From NCBI RefSeq assembly GCF_000745855.1, contig NZ_KN050766.1, positions 28,932 through 92,931 of the forward strand: a DNA stretch of 64,000 nt. Direction: 5' to 3'. This document shows, one piece after another, positions 8,919 to 20,479 of the stretch. Origin of the DNA: Xenophilus azovorans DSM 13620. Its GTDB lineage: Bacteria; Pseudomonadota; Gammaproteobacteria; Burkholderiales; Burkholderiaceae_C. A program made the translations under genes and the position numbers. How positions within the stretch are numbered: the first letter of the stretch is position 1; each line of letters starts with the position of its first letter. A model generated the notes under the pieces. The model saw nothing but the letters and a program-made list of their open reading frames with translations. It had not been told where the DNA came from and ran no database searches.

Positions 8919-9509
8919 GAGGGCCTGCAGGTCCTGCGGGGTGTTGGCGTTGGCGAAGGCGCCGGCGTCGCCCGGCCGGTCGAAAGGCACGACGAGACCG
9001 TGGCATTCGGCGACCCATTGGCCGACCTTGCGGCCGCCCCCGGCGACGAAGCGCGCCAGCGACGCATGCAGCGAGGTGCGCATCAGGCAGAACACGGGCT
9101 GCGGGCGCATCGTGCCGTCCTCCAGGGCTGCCGCCACGGCGAGGTCGGCGCCTTCGCCCAGCACCGCCTCGCCCAGGCGGCGGGCCAGGTCGGGCGGGAA
9201 GCGCGGCGTGTCGCAGGGCACGGTGAGCAGCCAGTCGGTGCGGGCCTGCGCCATACCCGCCAGGAAGCCGGCCAGCGGGCCCGGGTGCCCGGCGACCGTG
9301 TCGGGCCACACCGGCACGCCGAAGGTGGCGTAGGCGCTCTGGTGGCGGTTGGCGTTGATCGCCAGCGCGCCGACCTGCGGACGCAGCCGCTCCAGCGCGT
9401 GCACGGCGAGCGGCCGGCCCTGCCATGGCACCAGGCCCTTGTCGGCCCCGCCCATGCGGGTGCCCAGGCCGCCGGCGAGCACCAAGCCGGTGATGTGTTC
9501 GGGCTTCAC
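8910..9509 (-). CDS. mobA: molybdenum cofactor guanylyltransferase
   Basis: This enzyme transfers GMP from GTP to molybdopterin to make the guanine dinucleotide form of the cofactor. It has 199 residues. The nucleotidyltransferase signature [18 protein letters not shown] lies near the N terminus, followed by the [10 protein letters not shown] and VPCDTPRFP metal-binding motifs. The start chosen is a GTG overlapping the moaA stop (GTGA). Longer upstream readings run into moaA and add nothing to the domain. It is cotranscribed with moaA; moeA, often the third member, is absent here. Confidence 0.9.
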   Translation of the reverse strand: MKPEHITGLVLAGGLGTRMGGADKGLVPWQGRPLAVHALERLRPQVGALAINANRHQSAYATFGVPVWPDTVAGHPGPLAGFLAGMAQARTDWLLTVPCDTPRFPPDLARRLGEAVLGEGADLAVAAALEDGTMRPQPVFCLMRTSLHASLARFVAGGGRKVGQWVAECHGLVVPFDRPGDAGAFANANTPQDLQALGG

Positions 9510-10639
9510 CCGCCGATGTAGCTCATCTCGACGCGGCGCGGCGCGGGCAAGCCGGCGTCGGCCGCGTGCAGGGCGCGCAACTCGGAGTAACGGTCCGCGC
9601 GGCCCTGCCAGATGGCGGCGATGGTCGACTCCAGCACGTCGTCGCCGGCGCCGCCGCGCAGCAGGGGCTTGAGGTCGTGCCCCTGGCCGGCGAACAGGCA
9701 CAGGTAGAGCCGCCCCTCGGTCGACAGGCGCGCGCGGCTGCAGTCGTGGCAGAAGGCGCGCGTCACGCTGCTGATGGTGCCGATCTCGCCGTCGCCGTCG
9801 GCATACGCCCAGCGCTGCGCGGTCTCGCCCGGCGCCGTGGCCTCCAGCGGCACCAGCGGGAAGTCGGCCGCGATGCGCTGCACCACCTCGGCCGAGGGCA
9901 GCACCTCGTCCATGCGCCAGCCGTTGGTGGCGCCCACGTCCATGTACTCGATGAAGCGCAGCACCGAGCCCGTGCCGCGGAAGTGCCGCGCCATCGGCAG
10001 GATCTGCCCGTCGTTGACGCCGCGCTTGACCACCATGTTGACCTTGACCGGCCCCAGCCCGGTGGCCTGCGCCGCCTCGATGCCGGCCAGTACGTCGGCT
10101 ACCGGGAAGTCCACGTCGTTCATGCGCCGGAAGACGGCGTCGTCCAGCGCGTCCAGGCTCACCGTCACGCGGCGCAGCCCGGCGGCGGCCAGCGCCTGCG
10201 CCTTGCGCGCGAGCAGCGAGCCGTTGGTGGTCAGCGCGATGTCCAGCGGCTCGCCGGCCGGCGTGCGCAGCGCGGCCAACTGCGCGACCAGCGCCTCGAT
10301 GTTCTTGCGCAGCAGCGGCTCGCCGCCGGTCAGCCGCAGCTTGCGCACGCCGCGGCGGGCGAACACCGCGGCCAGCCGCGCGATCTCCTCGAAGCTGAGC
10401 AGCGCGCCGTGCGGCAGGTAGCGGTAGTCCTTGTCGAACACCTCCTTGGGCATGCAGTAGCCGCAGCGGAAGTTGCAGCGGTCGGTGACGCTGATGCGCA
10501 GGTCGGTGAGCGGGCGCCCCAGCCGGTCATGCAGCAGGCCGTCGCCTTGGCCGCCGGCCGGGGGCAGGGCGGCCGGCAGCGCAGGCGCGGCGCGGCCGAT
10601 GCGCTCGACGGGAATGGCGATCTCGCGGGGGGCGTTCAT
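9506..10639 (-). CDS. moaA: GTP 3',8-cyclase
   Basis: This radical SAM enzyme carries out the first step of molybdenum cofactor synthesis, from GTP towards cyclic pyranopterin monophosphate together with MoaC. It has 377 residues. The N-terminal [4Fe-4S] motif CNFRCGYC (Cys 55, 59, 62) is preceded by LRISVTDR, and LTGGEPLLR follows. The C-terminal cluster ligands lie in the [10 protein letters not shown] and YLCLFA segments. The protein ends in the conserved GG tail (SYIGG). The N terminus is about 40 residues longer than the E. coli form. It overlaps mobA. Confidence 0.95.
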   Translation of the reverse strand: MNAPREIAIPVERIGRAAPALPAALPPAGGQGDGLLHDRLGRPLTDLRISVTDRCNFRCGYCMPKEVFDKDYRYLPHGALLSFEEIARLAAVFARRGVRKLRLTGGEPLLRKNIEALVAQLAALRTPAGEPLDIALTTNGSLLARKAQALAAAGLRRVTVSLDALDDAVFRRMNDVDFPVADVLAGIEAAQATGLGPVKVNMVVKRGVNDGQILPMARHFRGTGSVLRFIEYMDVGATNGWRMDEVLPSAEVVQRIAADFPLVPLEATAPGETAQRWAYADGDGEIGTISSVTRAFCHDCSRARLSTEGRLYLCLFAGQGHDLKPLLRGGAGDDVLESTIAAIWQGRADRYSELRALHAADAGLPAPRRVEMSYIGG

Positions 10640-10729
10640 GGGGTCGCCGCAATGTACCGCAGGGCCCGCGGCCGATATGGCCACAGGGCCTCCCGCGCGG
10701 CGCGGGACAACCCTGACTGGATCGGTGTC

Positions 10730-10748
10730 GTTGAGAATGACTATCATC
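10730..10748 (+). promoter_or_regulatory. putative Fur box
   Basis: TGAGAAT-G-ACTATCA matches the 7-1-7 Fur consensus TGATAAT-N-ATTATCA at 12 of 14 arm positions. It lies about 70 bp before the orfX-sodA-ZIP unit, which in Pseudomonas is an iron-regulated locus. Confidence 0.6.
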
Positions 10749-10816
10749 CGCGTAACGCCCGAGTACGCACATGCAGGCATGACGCAAAGGGCTCTTTGGT
10801 TCCAAGGAGCTTCGCC

Positions 10817-11316
10817 ATGCCCCCGTTCCCCGTTCTTCCTTCCGATCCGTCGGCCCCGTCCGAGGCCGGCGCGTGCCTGGCCCGCTGGGAGCAGCTGACC
10901 CGCCAGGCGCACGAGGCGCAGGCCCGGCACCGGCTGGAACTGGCCCTGGCCGCCCAGGTGCAGGCCCTGTGGCTGGCCGAGGAACTGCTGGACGGCCCGC
11001 TGCTGGTGCAGCGCCCCGACGACTGCCTGGCCGCCCTGGTCGTCTCCCACCACAACCTGGCCGACCTGTACTGCCACCGCGGCCAGGCCGCGCAGCGATC
11101 GACCACCTGTGCCAGGCGCATGCGCTGCTGCTGCGCCTGGGCGGCGACGCGCACGTGCCGCCCGACGTGCGCCAGGCCGCCTGGCGCCACCTGCGCGAGG
11201 CCCGCGCCGAACTGCTGGCCTGGCAGCGCGAGCGCAGGCCGGAGCCGGCCATCGAGGCCGCGCTGCACCTGCCTGGGCCGCTGCTGCAGGCCGGCCCGTC
11301 CATGCACCTTCACTGA
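10817..11316 (+). pseudogene. frameshifted OrfX-like protein upstream of sodA
   Basis: The reading opens with a strong AAGGAG site and [16 protein letters not shown], then runs through an Ala/Leu-rich helical stretch to YCHRGQAAQ. There the frame breaks; a second frame continues with [17 protein letters not shown] and ends in a natural stop. Restoring one G near 11096 (CAGCGATC to CAGGCGATC) joins them into about 166 residues. The joined protein resembles the helical, TPR-like orfX found between fumC and sodA in Pseudomonas. Either the gene is broken or the base is a sequencing error; codon bias stays normal on both sides, which favours an error or a recent mutation. Function is unknown. Confidence 0.65.
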
Positions 11317-11338
11317 CACCCGCAACCCAAGGAGAACC

Positions 11339-11971
<633 letters not shown>

Positions 11972-12016
11972 CGCGCCGGTTCGCGCCCGATGCCGCCCCG
12001 CCAGGAGAGTGAACCG

Positions 12017-12937
12017 ATGGACGAGACACCGACTGCCCGCAGCACGCAGCCGCCGCGCCCGCCGCTGACGGTCCGCGAATGGCTGGGCCTGGCCATCGTG
12101 GCCGCCGGCGCGCTGGTGCTGGCGGCGGAGTTCTGGCGCTTCGTCACGGCGCGCCCGGTGGTCTGGGATGCCCTGGTGGGCGGCTCGGCGGCCGCGCTGG
12201 CGACGGCCCTGGGCACGCTGCCGGTCATGTTCTCGCAGCGGCTGTCGGAGCGCGTGCAGGACACGCTGTTCGGCTTCGGCGCCGGCGTGATGCTGGCCGC
12301 CTGCGCCTTCTCGCTGATCATCCCGGGCCTGGAGGCGGCGCGCGCGCAGGGCATGGGCAGTGCATGGGCCGCCGGCGGCGTGATCGGCGCGTCCATCCTG
12401 CTGGGCGGCGCGGCGCTGATGCTGATGGACAGGCTGCTGCCGCACGAGCACTTCATCAAGGGCCGCGAGGGCATGGACGGGCAGGCGGTGCGCAAGCTGC
12501 GGCGCACCTGGCTGTTCGTCATCGCCATCGCGCTGCACAACCTGCCCGAGGGGCTGGCGATCGGCGTCGGCTACGCCGGCAACGACGGCCTGCGCGCCGA
12601 CGCGCTGGCCACCGGCATCGCCATCCAGGACGTACCGGAGGGCCTGGTGGTCGCCGTGGCGCTGCTGGCGGCCGGCTACCCGCGCGCGCTGGCGGTGGCG
12701 CTGGGCATGGCCTCGGGCCTGGTGGAGCCGCTGGGCGCGGTGCTCGGCGCGGCCGTCATCGGCTGGTCGGCCGCGCTGCTGCCCTGGGGCCTGGGCTTCG
12801 CGGCCGGTGCGATGCTGTTCGTCATCAGCCACGAGATCATCCCCGAGTCGCACCGCAAGGGGCACGAGGCCTTCGCCACCAGCGGGCTGATGCTGGGCTT
12901 CGTGCTGATGATGCTGCTGGACACGGCGCTGGGTTGA
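12017..12937 (+). CDS. ZIP family divalent metal transporter
   Basis: This inner-membrane metal importer has 306 residues and about eight spans. The first span is [13 protein letters not shown]. The signature helix [16 protein letters not shown] and helix [14 protein letters not shown] carry the binuclear metal-site residues. A cytosolic His-containing loop ([12 protein letters not shown]) separates the halves, and [13 protein letters not shown] precedes the last span. The start was chosen for the AGGAGAG site just before it. Position after sodA, with the same partner order as the Pseudomonas orfX-sodM-ZIP locus, suggests supply of manganese or zinc under iron limitation (inference). Confidence 0.88.
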   Translation: MDETPTARSTQPPRPPLTVREWLGLAIVAAGALVLAAEFWRFVTARPVVWDALVGGSAAALATALGTLPVMFSQRLSERVQDTLFGFGAGVMLAACAFSLIIPGLEAARAQGMGSAWAAGGVIGASILLGGAALMLMDRLLPHEHFIKGREGMDGQAVRKLRRTWLFVIAIALHNLPEGLAIGVGYAGNDGLRADALATGIAIQDVPEGLVVAVALLAAGYPRALAVALGMASGLVEPLGAVLGAAVIGWSAALLPWGLGFAAGAMLFVISHEIIPESHRKGHEAFATSGLMLGFVLMMLLDTALG

Positions 12938-13067
12938 ACGGCGCGGCAATCTGCGGCTTTTTCATCGCTTCGGGCGCAGGATTGGCCGGCGGCGGCCCTG
13001 GGCTGGCTACGATGGCCGCCCCGGGCCGCGCCGCGGCCCCGTTCCGCACTTGCGAGGATTGCCTGCC

Positions 13068-13766
13068 ATGAACGCTTCCGACTCCCTCACCGACGACCTC
13101 TTCAGCCAGTTGCTGCAGGGCGGTGCGCCGCAGCAGATCGCCGGCCAGATCGGCGCCGACGCGGACCAGACGCGCGACGCCATCGGCGCGGCGCTGCCGA
13201 TGCTGCTCGGCGCGCTGGGCCGCAACGCCCAGCAGCCGCAGGGCGCGGCCGACCTGTTCGGCGCCCTGCAGCGCGACCATGCCGGCGAGGGCAGCATGGA
13301 CCTGGGCAGCCTGCTGGGCGGCCTCATGGGCGGCGGCGCGGGCGCGGCGGCGGGCGGCATGGGCGGGCTGGGCGACCTGCTGGGCAGCGTGCTGGGCGGC
13401 GGCGGTGCGGCGGCCGGCCGTCAGCTCGACGGCGGCGGCATCCTGGGCCACATCTTCGGCGACGCCCAACCCCGCGCCGAGAGCGGCCTGGGCCAGGCGA
13501 CCGGCCTGGGTGCCGGCCAGGCCGGCCAGCTGCTGAAGATCCTGGCGCCCATCGTCATGGCCTTCCTGGCCAAGCGGGCGAGCTCCGGCGGCATGGATGC
13601 CGGCAGCCTGGGCGGCATGCTGGGGCAGGAGTCCAGCCGCATCCAGAACCAGGGCGGCCTCGGCGGCGGCCTGCTGGGCGCGGTGCTGGACCAGAACGGC
13701 GACGGCCAACTCGACCTGGGCGACCTGCTCAAGATCGGCGGCAGCCTGCTGGGCGGGCGGCGCTGA
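13068..13766 (+). CDS. DUF937 domain protein with an EF-hand-like motif
   Basis: This is a 232-residue Gly/Ala/Leu-rich protein of the DUF937 family, function unknown. The N-terminal part (SQLLQGGAPQQIAGQIGADAD) has the family's helical look. Several GLGG/LLGG-rich low-complexity runs follow. Near the C terminus DQNGDGQLDLGDLL matches an EF-hand or dockerin-type calcium loop (D-x-N-x-D-G-x-x-D). There is no signal peptide. It stands alone between the ZIP gene and a convergent aldehyde dehydrogenase and ends at a strong terminator. Confidence 0.8.
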   Translation: MNASDSLTDDLFSQLLQGGAPQQIAGQIGADADQTRDAIGAALPMLLGALGRNAQQPQGAADLFGALQRDHAGEGSMDLGSLLGGLMGGGAGAAAGGMGGLGDLLGSVLGGGGAAAGRQLDGGGILGHIFGDAQPRAESGLGQATGLGAGQAGQLLKILAPIVMAFLAKRASSGGMDAGSLGGMLGQESSRIQNQGGLGGGLLGAVLDQNGDGQLDLGDLLKIGGSLLGGRR

Positions 13767-13786
13767 CCGCTGCCGCAGCAAAGACA

Positions 13787-13810
13787 ACGGCGCCCTCGGG
13801 CGCCGTTTTT
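13787..13810 (+). terminator. Rho-independent terminator of the DUF937 gene
   Basis: A stem ACGGCGCC/GGCGCCGT with a CTCG-type loop is followed by five T residues. It sits between two convergent genes. Confidence 0.8.
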
Positions 13811-13826
13811 CGTTGCGCGGGCGGTC

Positions 13827-15260
13827 TCAGCCGTGCCGCACCGCCACCGTCTTGAGCGTGGTGAAGCCGTACAGCGCCTCGAAGCCCTTCTCGCGCCCGT
13901 AGCCGGAGGACTTGACGCCGCCGAAGGGCAGCTCCACTCCGCCGCCGGCGCCGTAGTTGTTGATGAAGACCTGGCCGCTTCGCACCCGCTTGGCCATGCG
14001 GAACTGGCGCCCGCCGTCCTGCGTCCAGACGCCGGCCACCAGGCCGAACTGGGTGGCGTTGGCCAGCTCGACTGCTTCGTCCTCGCCCTGGAAGCTCATC
14101 GCGGCCAGCACCGGGCCGAAGACTTCCTCCTGTGCCAGACGGTGCTTGACGGGCACGTCGCGCAGCAGGGTGGGGGCCTGGTAGAAGCCGGTCTCAGGCG
14201 CTTCGTCGACGACCTGGCCCTGCGCCACCACCGGGATGTCGGCCGCGTGAGCATCCGAGAGGAAATCCCACACCCGCTGCTGCTGGCTCTGGCGGATCAG
14301 CGGCCCCACGTCCAGATCCATCGCCGCCGGGCCCACGCGCAGCGCCTCGAAGGCCTTGGCCAGGCGCTCCAGCATCAGTTCGTAGATCTCGCGCTCGATC
14401 AGCACCCGCGAACCGGCCGAGCAGGTCTGGCCCGCGTTCTGCACGATGGCGTTGATCACCACCGGCAGCGCGGCACCCAGGTCGGCGTCGGCGAAGATGA
14501 TCTGCGGGCTCTTGCCGCCCAGCTCCAGCGTCACCGGGCAGTGCCGTTCGGCCGCCACCTGCTGGATCAGCGTGCCCACCTTCGGGCTGCCGGTGAAGCT
14601 GATGTGGTCGATGCCCGGGTGCCGCGCCAGCGCGTCGCCCACCTCATGACCGTAGCCCGTCACGATGTTGATGGCGCCGGGCGGGAAGCCAGCCTCCGCC
14701 GCCAGCTGCGCCACGCGGATCAGCGAAAGGCACGCGTCCTCGGCCGGCTTCACGACACAGCAGTTGCCCGCGGCCAGCGCCCCGCCCACGCTGCGGCCGA
14801 AGATCTGCATCGGGTAGTTCCAGGGAATGATGTGCCCCGTCACGCCGTGCGGCTCGCGCCAGGTGAAGACGCTGTAGCCCTCCTGGTAGGGGATCGTCTC
14901 GCCGTGCAGCTTGTCGCAGGCGCCGGCATAGAACTCGAAGTAGCGCACCAGCGCCAGCGCGTCGGCGCGGGCCTGCTTGGTCGGTTTGCCGCAGTCGCGC
15001 TGCTCCAGCGCCGTCAACTCGTCCGCATGCTCGGCCACCTTGCGCGACAAGGCGTACAGCAGGCGGCCGCGCTCGGCGGCGCTGAGTCGGCTCCAGGGCC
15101 CTTCGAAACATTCGCGCGCGGCCCGGACGGCGGCGTCGATGTCCGCCACGTTGCTGCGCTGCAGCTCGTCGAAGGGCTGGCCGTCGGAGGGGTCGAGCAC
15201 GGGCAGGGTGCGGCCCGAAGCCGAGGGAACGTTCGTGTTGGCGATGTAGTTGAGCTGCAT
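13827..15260 (-). CDS. NAD(P)-dependent aldehyde dehydrogenase
   Basis: This is an aldehyde dehydrogenase superfamily enzyme that oxidises an aldehyde to its acid (477 residues). The catalytic Glu lies in LELGGKSPQ and the catalytic Cys in QNAGQTCSAGSR. The cofactor-binding IIPWNYP and FTGSPKVG segments are present, as is the C-terminal PFGGVKSSGYGREKG motif. It resembles the betaine/gamma-aminobutyraldehyde type (YFEFYAGACDKLHG), but substrate cannot be fixed. It is monocistronic, and its upstream region is shared with a divergent small gene. Confidence 0.9.
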   Translation of the reverse strand: MQLNYIANTNVPSASGRTLPVLDPSDGQPFDELQRSNVADIDAAVRAARECFEGPWSRLSAAERGRLLYALSRKVAEHADELTALEQRDCGKPTKQARADALALVRYFEFYAGACDKLHGETIPYQEGYSVFTWREPHGVTGHIIPWNYPMQIFGRSVGGALAAGNCCVVKPAEDACLSLIRVAQLAAEAGFPPGAINIVTGYGHEVGDALARHPGIDHISFTGSPKVGTLIQQVAAERHCPVTLELGGKSPQIIFADADLGAALPVVINAIVQNAGQTCSAGSRVLIEREIYELMLERLAKAFEALRVGPAAMDLDVGPLIRQSQQQRVWDFLSDAHAADIPVVAQGQVVDEAPETGFYQAPTLLRDVPVKHRLAQEEVFGPVLAAMSFQGEDEAVELANATQFGLVAGVWTQDGGRQFRMAKRVRSGQVFINNYGAGGGVELPFGGVKSSGYGREKGFEALYGFTTLKTVAVRHG

Positions 15261-15396
15261 GGGGCCGGATTGTGCGGGAGGGCCGGCCGGCCTGCCGGCG
15301 CGGCCGGCGGCGACAGACTCCCTCTTCCTGACGGGATTTTTTGCCGGGTCAAAGGCGGGTCTTGCAAAAAAGACCGAAAATCACCACATGCCGTGC

Positions 15397-15762
15397 ATGA
15401 ACGCCAATTCCACACCACGTGCCGGGCGCGACCTGGCCGTGACGGCGACCCTCGCACGGTTGCTCGAGCGGCTGGAGCACAGCGTCCAACCCGTCGACCC
15501 GGTGCAGTATCGCTCCGTCGTGCTGCATCTGGTGCATGAGTTCGAGGACCTGCCCTCCGAAGAGCTCAAGCCTGTCCTGGACGCTTTTCCCGCCGCCTCC
15601 GAGCTCTACGAGAACCTTCATTACCAGCACGCCGGCCTGTGTCGTTCGGGCCTGGACAGCGCCATGGGCGCCGAACTCCAGGCGCGCCAGGTCATCGAGC
15701 GCGCCCGCGCGCAGGCGGCTGGACCCAACACGTCGAGGAAAGGGACCGATGTCCAGCACTGA
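15397..15762 (+). CDS. hypothetical protein
   Basis: This is a 121-residue soluble protein that I do not assign to a family. It opens MNANSTPRAGRDLAVTATLA and is mostly helical and acidic in the middle (LVHEFEDLPSEELKPVLDAF), with a C-terminal EL.ARQVIERARAQA helix. A second ATG 9 bp upstream could also be used; neither has a clear ribosome site. It overlaps the next small gene by 14 bp, so the two are probably translated together. Codon use is normal for the region, which supports it as real. Confidence 0.6.
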   Translation: MNANSTPRAGRDLAVTATLARLLERLEHSVQPVDPVQYRSVVLHLVHEFEDLPSEELKPVLDAFPAASELYENLHYQHAGLCRSGLDSAMGAELQARQVIERARAQAAGPNTSRKGTDVQH

Positions 15763-15982
15763 AGTCAAGACCACCGTCAGCGAGGGCGGCCTGCGCTACA
15801 AGTCCAAGGCGCCGGGCTCGCCGTTCAAGGCCTCGTCCTCGTTCAGCGGTGCCACCATGTCCTGCTTCCTGTGCGGCAAGCACCGCCCGCGCTCGCTGAT
15901 GCAGACCAAACGCGTGCTGGGCAAGGCCCAGCCCGTGTGCGCACCCTCCTGCAAGGAACTGGACGAGCAGCTCAAGGGCTGA
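15749..15982 (+). CDS. small CxxC zinc-ribbon-like protein
   Basis: This 77-residue protein has two cysteine pairs, SCFLCGKH and VCAPSC, spaced about 25 residues apart, as in a zinc-ribbon or treble-clef knuckle. The rest is basic and Ser/Lys-rich at the N terminus, with KRVLGKAQP between the pairs. A GAGGAAAGG site precedes the ATG, which overlaps the end of the upstream hypothetical gene. A role in nucleic-acid or ribosome binding would fit but is not shown. Confidence 0.65.
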   Translation: MSSTEVKTTVSEGGLRYKSKAPGSPFKASSSFSGATMSCFLCGKHRPRSLMQTKRVLGKAQPVCAPSCKELDEQLKG

Positions 15983-16017
15983 GAGCGCCCGCCCCCGTCG
16001 GGGGAGTGAGAACTATT

Positions 16018-16037
16018 GGCTGTCTACCCGTCGGTAG
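16018..16037 (+). promoter_or_regulatory. palindromic operator-like site
   Basis: TGTCTACCCGTCGGTAGGCA is a 20-bp dyad, symmetric at 16 of 20 positions, with core CTACC-N4-GGTAG. This form is typical of TetR-family operators. It lies 67 bp before the next gene. No TetR regulator is in the window. Confidence 0.4.
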
Positions 16038-16103
16038 GCAAGTTGGCTACAGTTGGCAACAAAGAGGTGCCCATGGCACCACAGTGTTTTCCAAGGTGAT
16101 TCA

Positions 16104-16682
16104 GTGGCCAAGACACGCCAGGTGATCATGCAGGTCCTCACCCGCTCGGGTGAGGAATGGAACCATGTCGAGTTCACGCTCGACGACCACTTCGCCGAGC
16201 GCCTGCGCCAGCTGCGCACGCTGGTGCCGCCGCTCAACAACCTCAATCGCAACCGCGACCTGGTCATCGACAAGGTGCGCGTGCGGCTGCCTTCGGCGGT
16301 CTGGCGCTGCGGCGGGCCGGGCGAAGGGGCCACCGAGGTCGACGGCTCGTCGATCGTCGTCGCTGCGGAGGGCTTCTTCAACTGCGGCGGCAAGAAGCGC
16401 AGCAGCCGCGAGAAGCTGGTGACCTACACCTTCCCGATCGCGCGCCTGATCGAGCTGCACCTGGAGCGGCCCGACGGCGAGGCCTTCTTCCTGCGCAACG
16501 GCCTGTTCACCAACGACGAGCCGGCCCATTCGTCCGCCGGGCGCTGGGTGGCCTCGCTGCACGTGCCCGAGCAGGCAGCCGTTCCGGTCACGGATTTCGA
16601 CACGATGCCCGGATCGCCCGTGCCGCTGGCGCACCCCCGGCGCTCGGAGGACGGGCCCGCGCCGGTGCGCGTGCTCAACTGA
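16104..16682 (+). CDS. hypothetical protein
   Basis: This is a 192-residue protein that I do not recognise. It is soluble, with mixed charge: KTRQVIMQVLTRSGEEW at the start, two Cys (WRCGG and FNCGG) in the middle, and a Pro-rich disordered tail. The GTG start was chosen because AAGGTG lies five bases before it; an ATG eight codons later is an alternative and a longer start is open upstream. It overlaps the convergent SnoaL-like gene by 8 bp. A 20-bp palindrome upstream suggests a regulated promoter. Confidence 0.55.
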   Translation: MAKTRQVIMQVLTRSGEEWNHVEFTLDDHFAERLRQLRTLVPPLNNLNRNRDLVIDKVRVRLPSAVWRCGGPGEGATEVDGSSIVVAAEGFFNCGGKKRSSREKLVTYTFPIARLIELHLERPDGEAFFLRNGLFTNDEPAHSSAGRWVASLHVPEQAAVPVTDFDTMPGSPVPLAHPRRSEDGPAPVRVLN

Positions 16683-17064
16683 GCGTCGGCGCGGCGGGGC
16701 CAGGCCGCATCTGGGCCGGGTCGTAGAAAAACTCCTCCTGCGCGATGCGGTCGCCTTCCCAGCGCTGCCAGGCCAGTTCCTCCAGCCGCGTGCGGCGGCC
16801 GTCCTTGCCGGTGAACTCGAACACCCAGCGCACCACCACGTGGTCGCCCTGGACGAACACCGGCCGCACGCAGGTGGTCTCGACGCGGGCCGTGCGGTCG
16901 AGCACGGCCCGTTCGTGGGCCATCAGCACTTCGCGCCCGCGCCGGGGCTCGGCCTGGTTCTCGCGCATGGAGGCATCCGCGGCATAGAAGTCCTCGATCG
17001 CCTTCACGTGGTCGCCGCCCTCGACGGCGGCGATGAAGGCCTCGACGCGTTCGATGCTCGGCAC
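16675..17064 (-). CDS. SnoaL-like / NTF2-fold protein
   Basis: This is a 129-residue single-domain protein of the NTF2-like superfamily. Family-typical features are the opening VEAFIAAVEGGDHVKAIEDFYAAD, the DASMRENQ pocket segment and the strand pattern VVRWVFEFTGKDGRRTRLEELAWQRWEGDRI. Members act as small polyketide cyclases, isomerases or binding domains; the substrate is unknown. The start is GTG. The gene lies 10 bp after hppA on the same strand and may be cotranscribed with it. Confidence 0.72.
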   Translation of the reverse strand: MPSIERVEAFIAAVEGGDHVKAIEDFYAADASMRENQAEPRRGREVLMAHERAVLDRTARVETTCVRPVFVQGDHVVVRWVFEFTGKDGRRTRLEELAWQRWEGDRIAQEEFFYDPAQMRPGPAAPTLS

Positions 17065-17074
17065 GGCGTCCGGC

Positions 17075-19204
<2,130 letters not shown>

Positions 19205-19464
19205 GCCACGAATCTCCTCGGTTGTTTGCACACAAACAGAAGCGGAGACGCCAGCATCCAGCCCGGTGTGCAACGCGATGGGCCGATGCTGCCGCCGCGT
19301 TGCTTCCTCGAGCCCCTGTGCGCGGACAGGGTGCCGATTGGCCAACGCGACGAATTTACCGTCAAAACCGTGACATCGTGCGGGGGCCGTGTGGCACGGT
19401 CGCTAAACTCCGGGTTTGTCCCCATGCGGCCGCGGCCGTGCCTTCCCACCAAAGACAACACATC
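19205..19464. promoter_or_regulatory. divergent control region between hppA and ppa
   Basis: These 260 bp hold no convincing gene. They must contain the promoters of the membrane and the soluble pyrophosphatase. I see no clear operator; the stretch around 19350 (CGAATTTACCGTCAAAAC) is less GC-rich than its surroundings. Confidence 0.5.
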
Positions 19465-19992
19465 ATGGCTTTCGACAAAGTCTCCCCCGGCAAGAAGCTC
19501 CCCGACGAATTCAACGTGGTCATCGAGATCCCGATGAACGCGGATCCGATCAAGTACGAAGTGGACAAGGAGTCCGGCGCGATCTTCGTGGACCGCTTCA
19601 TGACCACCGCCATGTACTACCCGACCAACTACGGCTACGTGCCGCAGACGCTGTCGGGCGACGGCGACCCGGTGGACGTGCTGGTGATCACGCCGTACCC
19701 GCTGCATCCGGGCGTGGTGGTGACCTGCCGCGCGCTGGGCATCCTGAAGATGGAAGACGAGGCGGGCATCGACGGCAAGGTGCTGGCCGTGCCCACCGAC
19801 AAGATCCTGCCGATCTACAGCCACTGGAAGAAGGTGGACGACGTGAACCCGATGCGCCTGAAGGCCATCAGCCACTTCTTCGAGCACTACAAGGACCTGG
19901 AAGCCGGCAAGTGGGTCAAGGTGCTCGGCTGGGAAGGCGTGGAGGCCGCCCACAAGGAGATCGCCGACGGCGTGGCCGCCTACAAGAAGTAG
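19465..19992 (+). CDS. ppa: inorganic pyrophosphatase (soluble, family I)
   Basis: This enzyme hydrolyses pyrophosphate in the cytoplasm, driving biosynthetic reactions. It has 175 residues, the bacterial hexamer size. Active-site features are [17 protein letters not shown], the [10 protein letters not shown] loop, and the metal-binding signature [10 protein letters not shown]. The [21 protein letters not shown] segment is also conserved. It ends in a clear Rho-independent terminator, so it is monocistronic. Confidence 0.97.
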   Translation: MAFDKVSPGKKLPDEFNVVIEIPMNADPIKYEVDKESGAIFVDRFMTTAMYYPTNYGYVPQTLSGDGDPVDVLVITPYPLHPGVVVTCRALGILKMEDEAGIDGKVLAVPTDKILPIYSHWKKVDDVNPMRLKAISHFFEHYKDLEAGKWVKVLGWEGVEAAHKEIADGVAAYKK

Positions 19993-20007
19993 GAAGACCA
20001 AAGGAAA

Positions 20008-20030
20008 AGAGCGCCGAGGCGCTCTTTTTT
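20008..20030 (+). terminator. Rho-independent terminator of ppa
   Basis: The stem AGAGCGCC/GGCGCTCT with a short loop is followed by six T residues. Confidence 0.85.
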
Positions 20031-20040
20031 CATGGCGGCC

Positions 20041-20427
20041 TCAGCCGCCGGGCCGGGACGCCGGCCTCTGCCGTTCCGGTTGGCTCAACCTGCCGGGCGC
20101 GGCGACCAGGCGCAAGGCTTCCGCGGCGTCCAGTTCGCGGTCGCTGAAAAGGATGCGCAGCGTGCATTCGGCCACGCGCAACCGGTCGCCGTCCGCCAGC
20201 GCGCACTGCGTGATGCGCTTGCCGTTGACGAAGGTGCCGTTGTGGCTGTCGAGGTCGCTCAGGCGCAGGGTGTCGCCTGCCTGCTCGAGCAGCGCATGGC
20301 GGCGGCTGACCAGCGGGTCGTCGATCACCAGGTCGCAGCCCGGCATGCGGCCGATGCTGAACGGCAGGCCGTTCACCGGCGCTTGCCGGGTGCTTCCGTC
20401 GGGCAGGAGGAGGATCAGGCGGGGCAT
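20041..20427 (-). CDS. FHA domain protein
   Basis: This is a 128-residue protein made of a single forkhead-associated domain, which binds phosphothreonine peptides. Conserved residues are visible: FSIGRMPGCDLVIDD (Gly-Arg), LVSRRHALLE (Ser and His) and DSHNGTFVNG (Asn-Gly). The C-terminal tail is Arg/Pro-rich. A start seven codons upstream is possible. No Ser/Thr kinase or phosphatase lies nearby, so its partner is unknown. Confidence 0.88.
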   Translation of the reverse strand: MPRLILLLPDGSTRQAPVNGLPFSIGRMPGCDLVIDDPLVSRRHALLEQAGDTLRLSDLDSHNGTFVNGKRITQCALADGDRLRVAECTLRILFSDRELDAAEALRLVAAPGRLSQPERQRPASRPGG

Positions 20428-20479
20428 GGCATGGGGCCGGAGCGGCATCCGATTGTGGTCCAGCCGATGCGCCCCTGCA

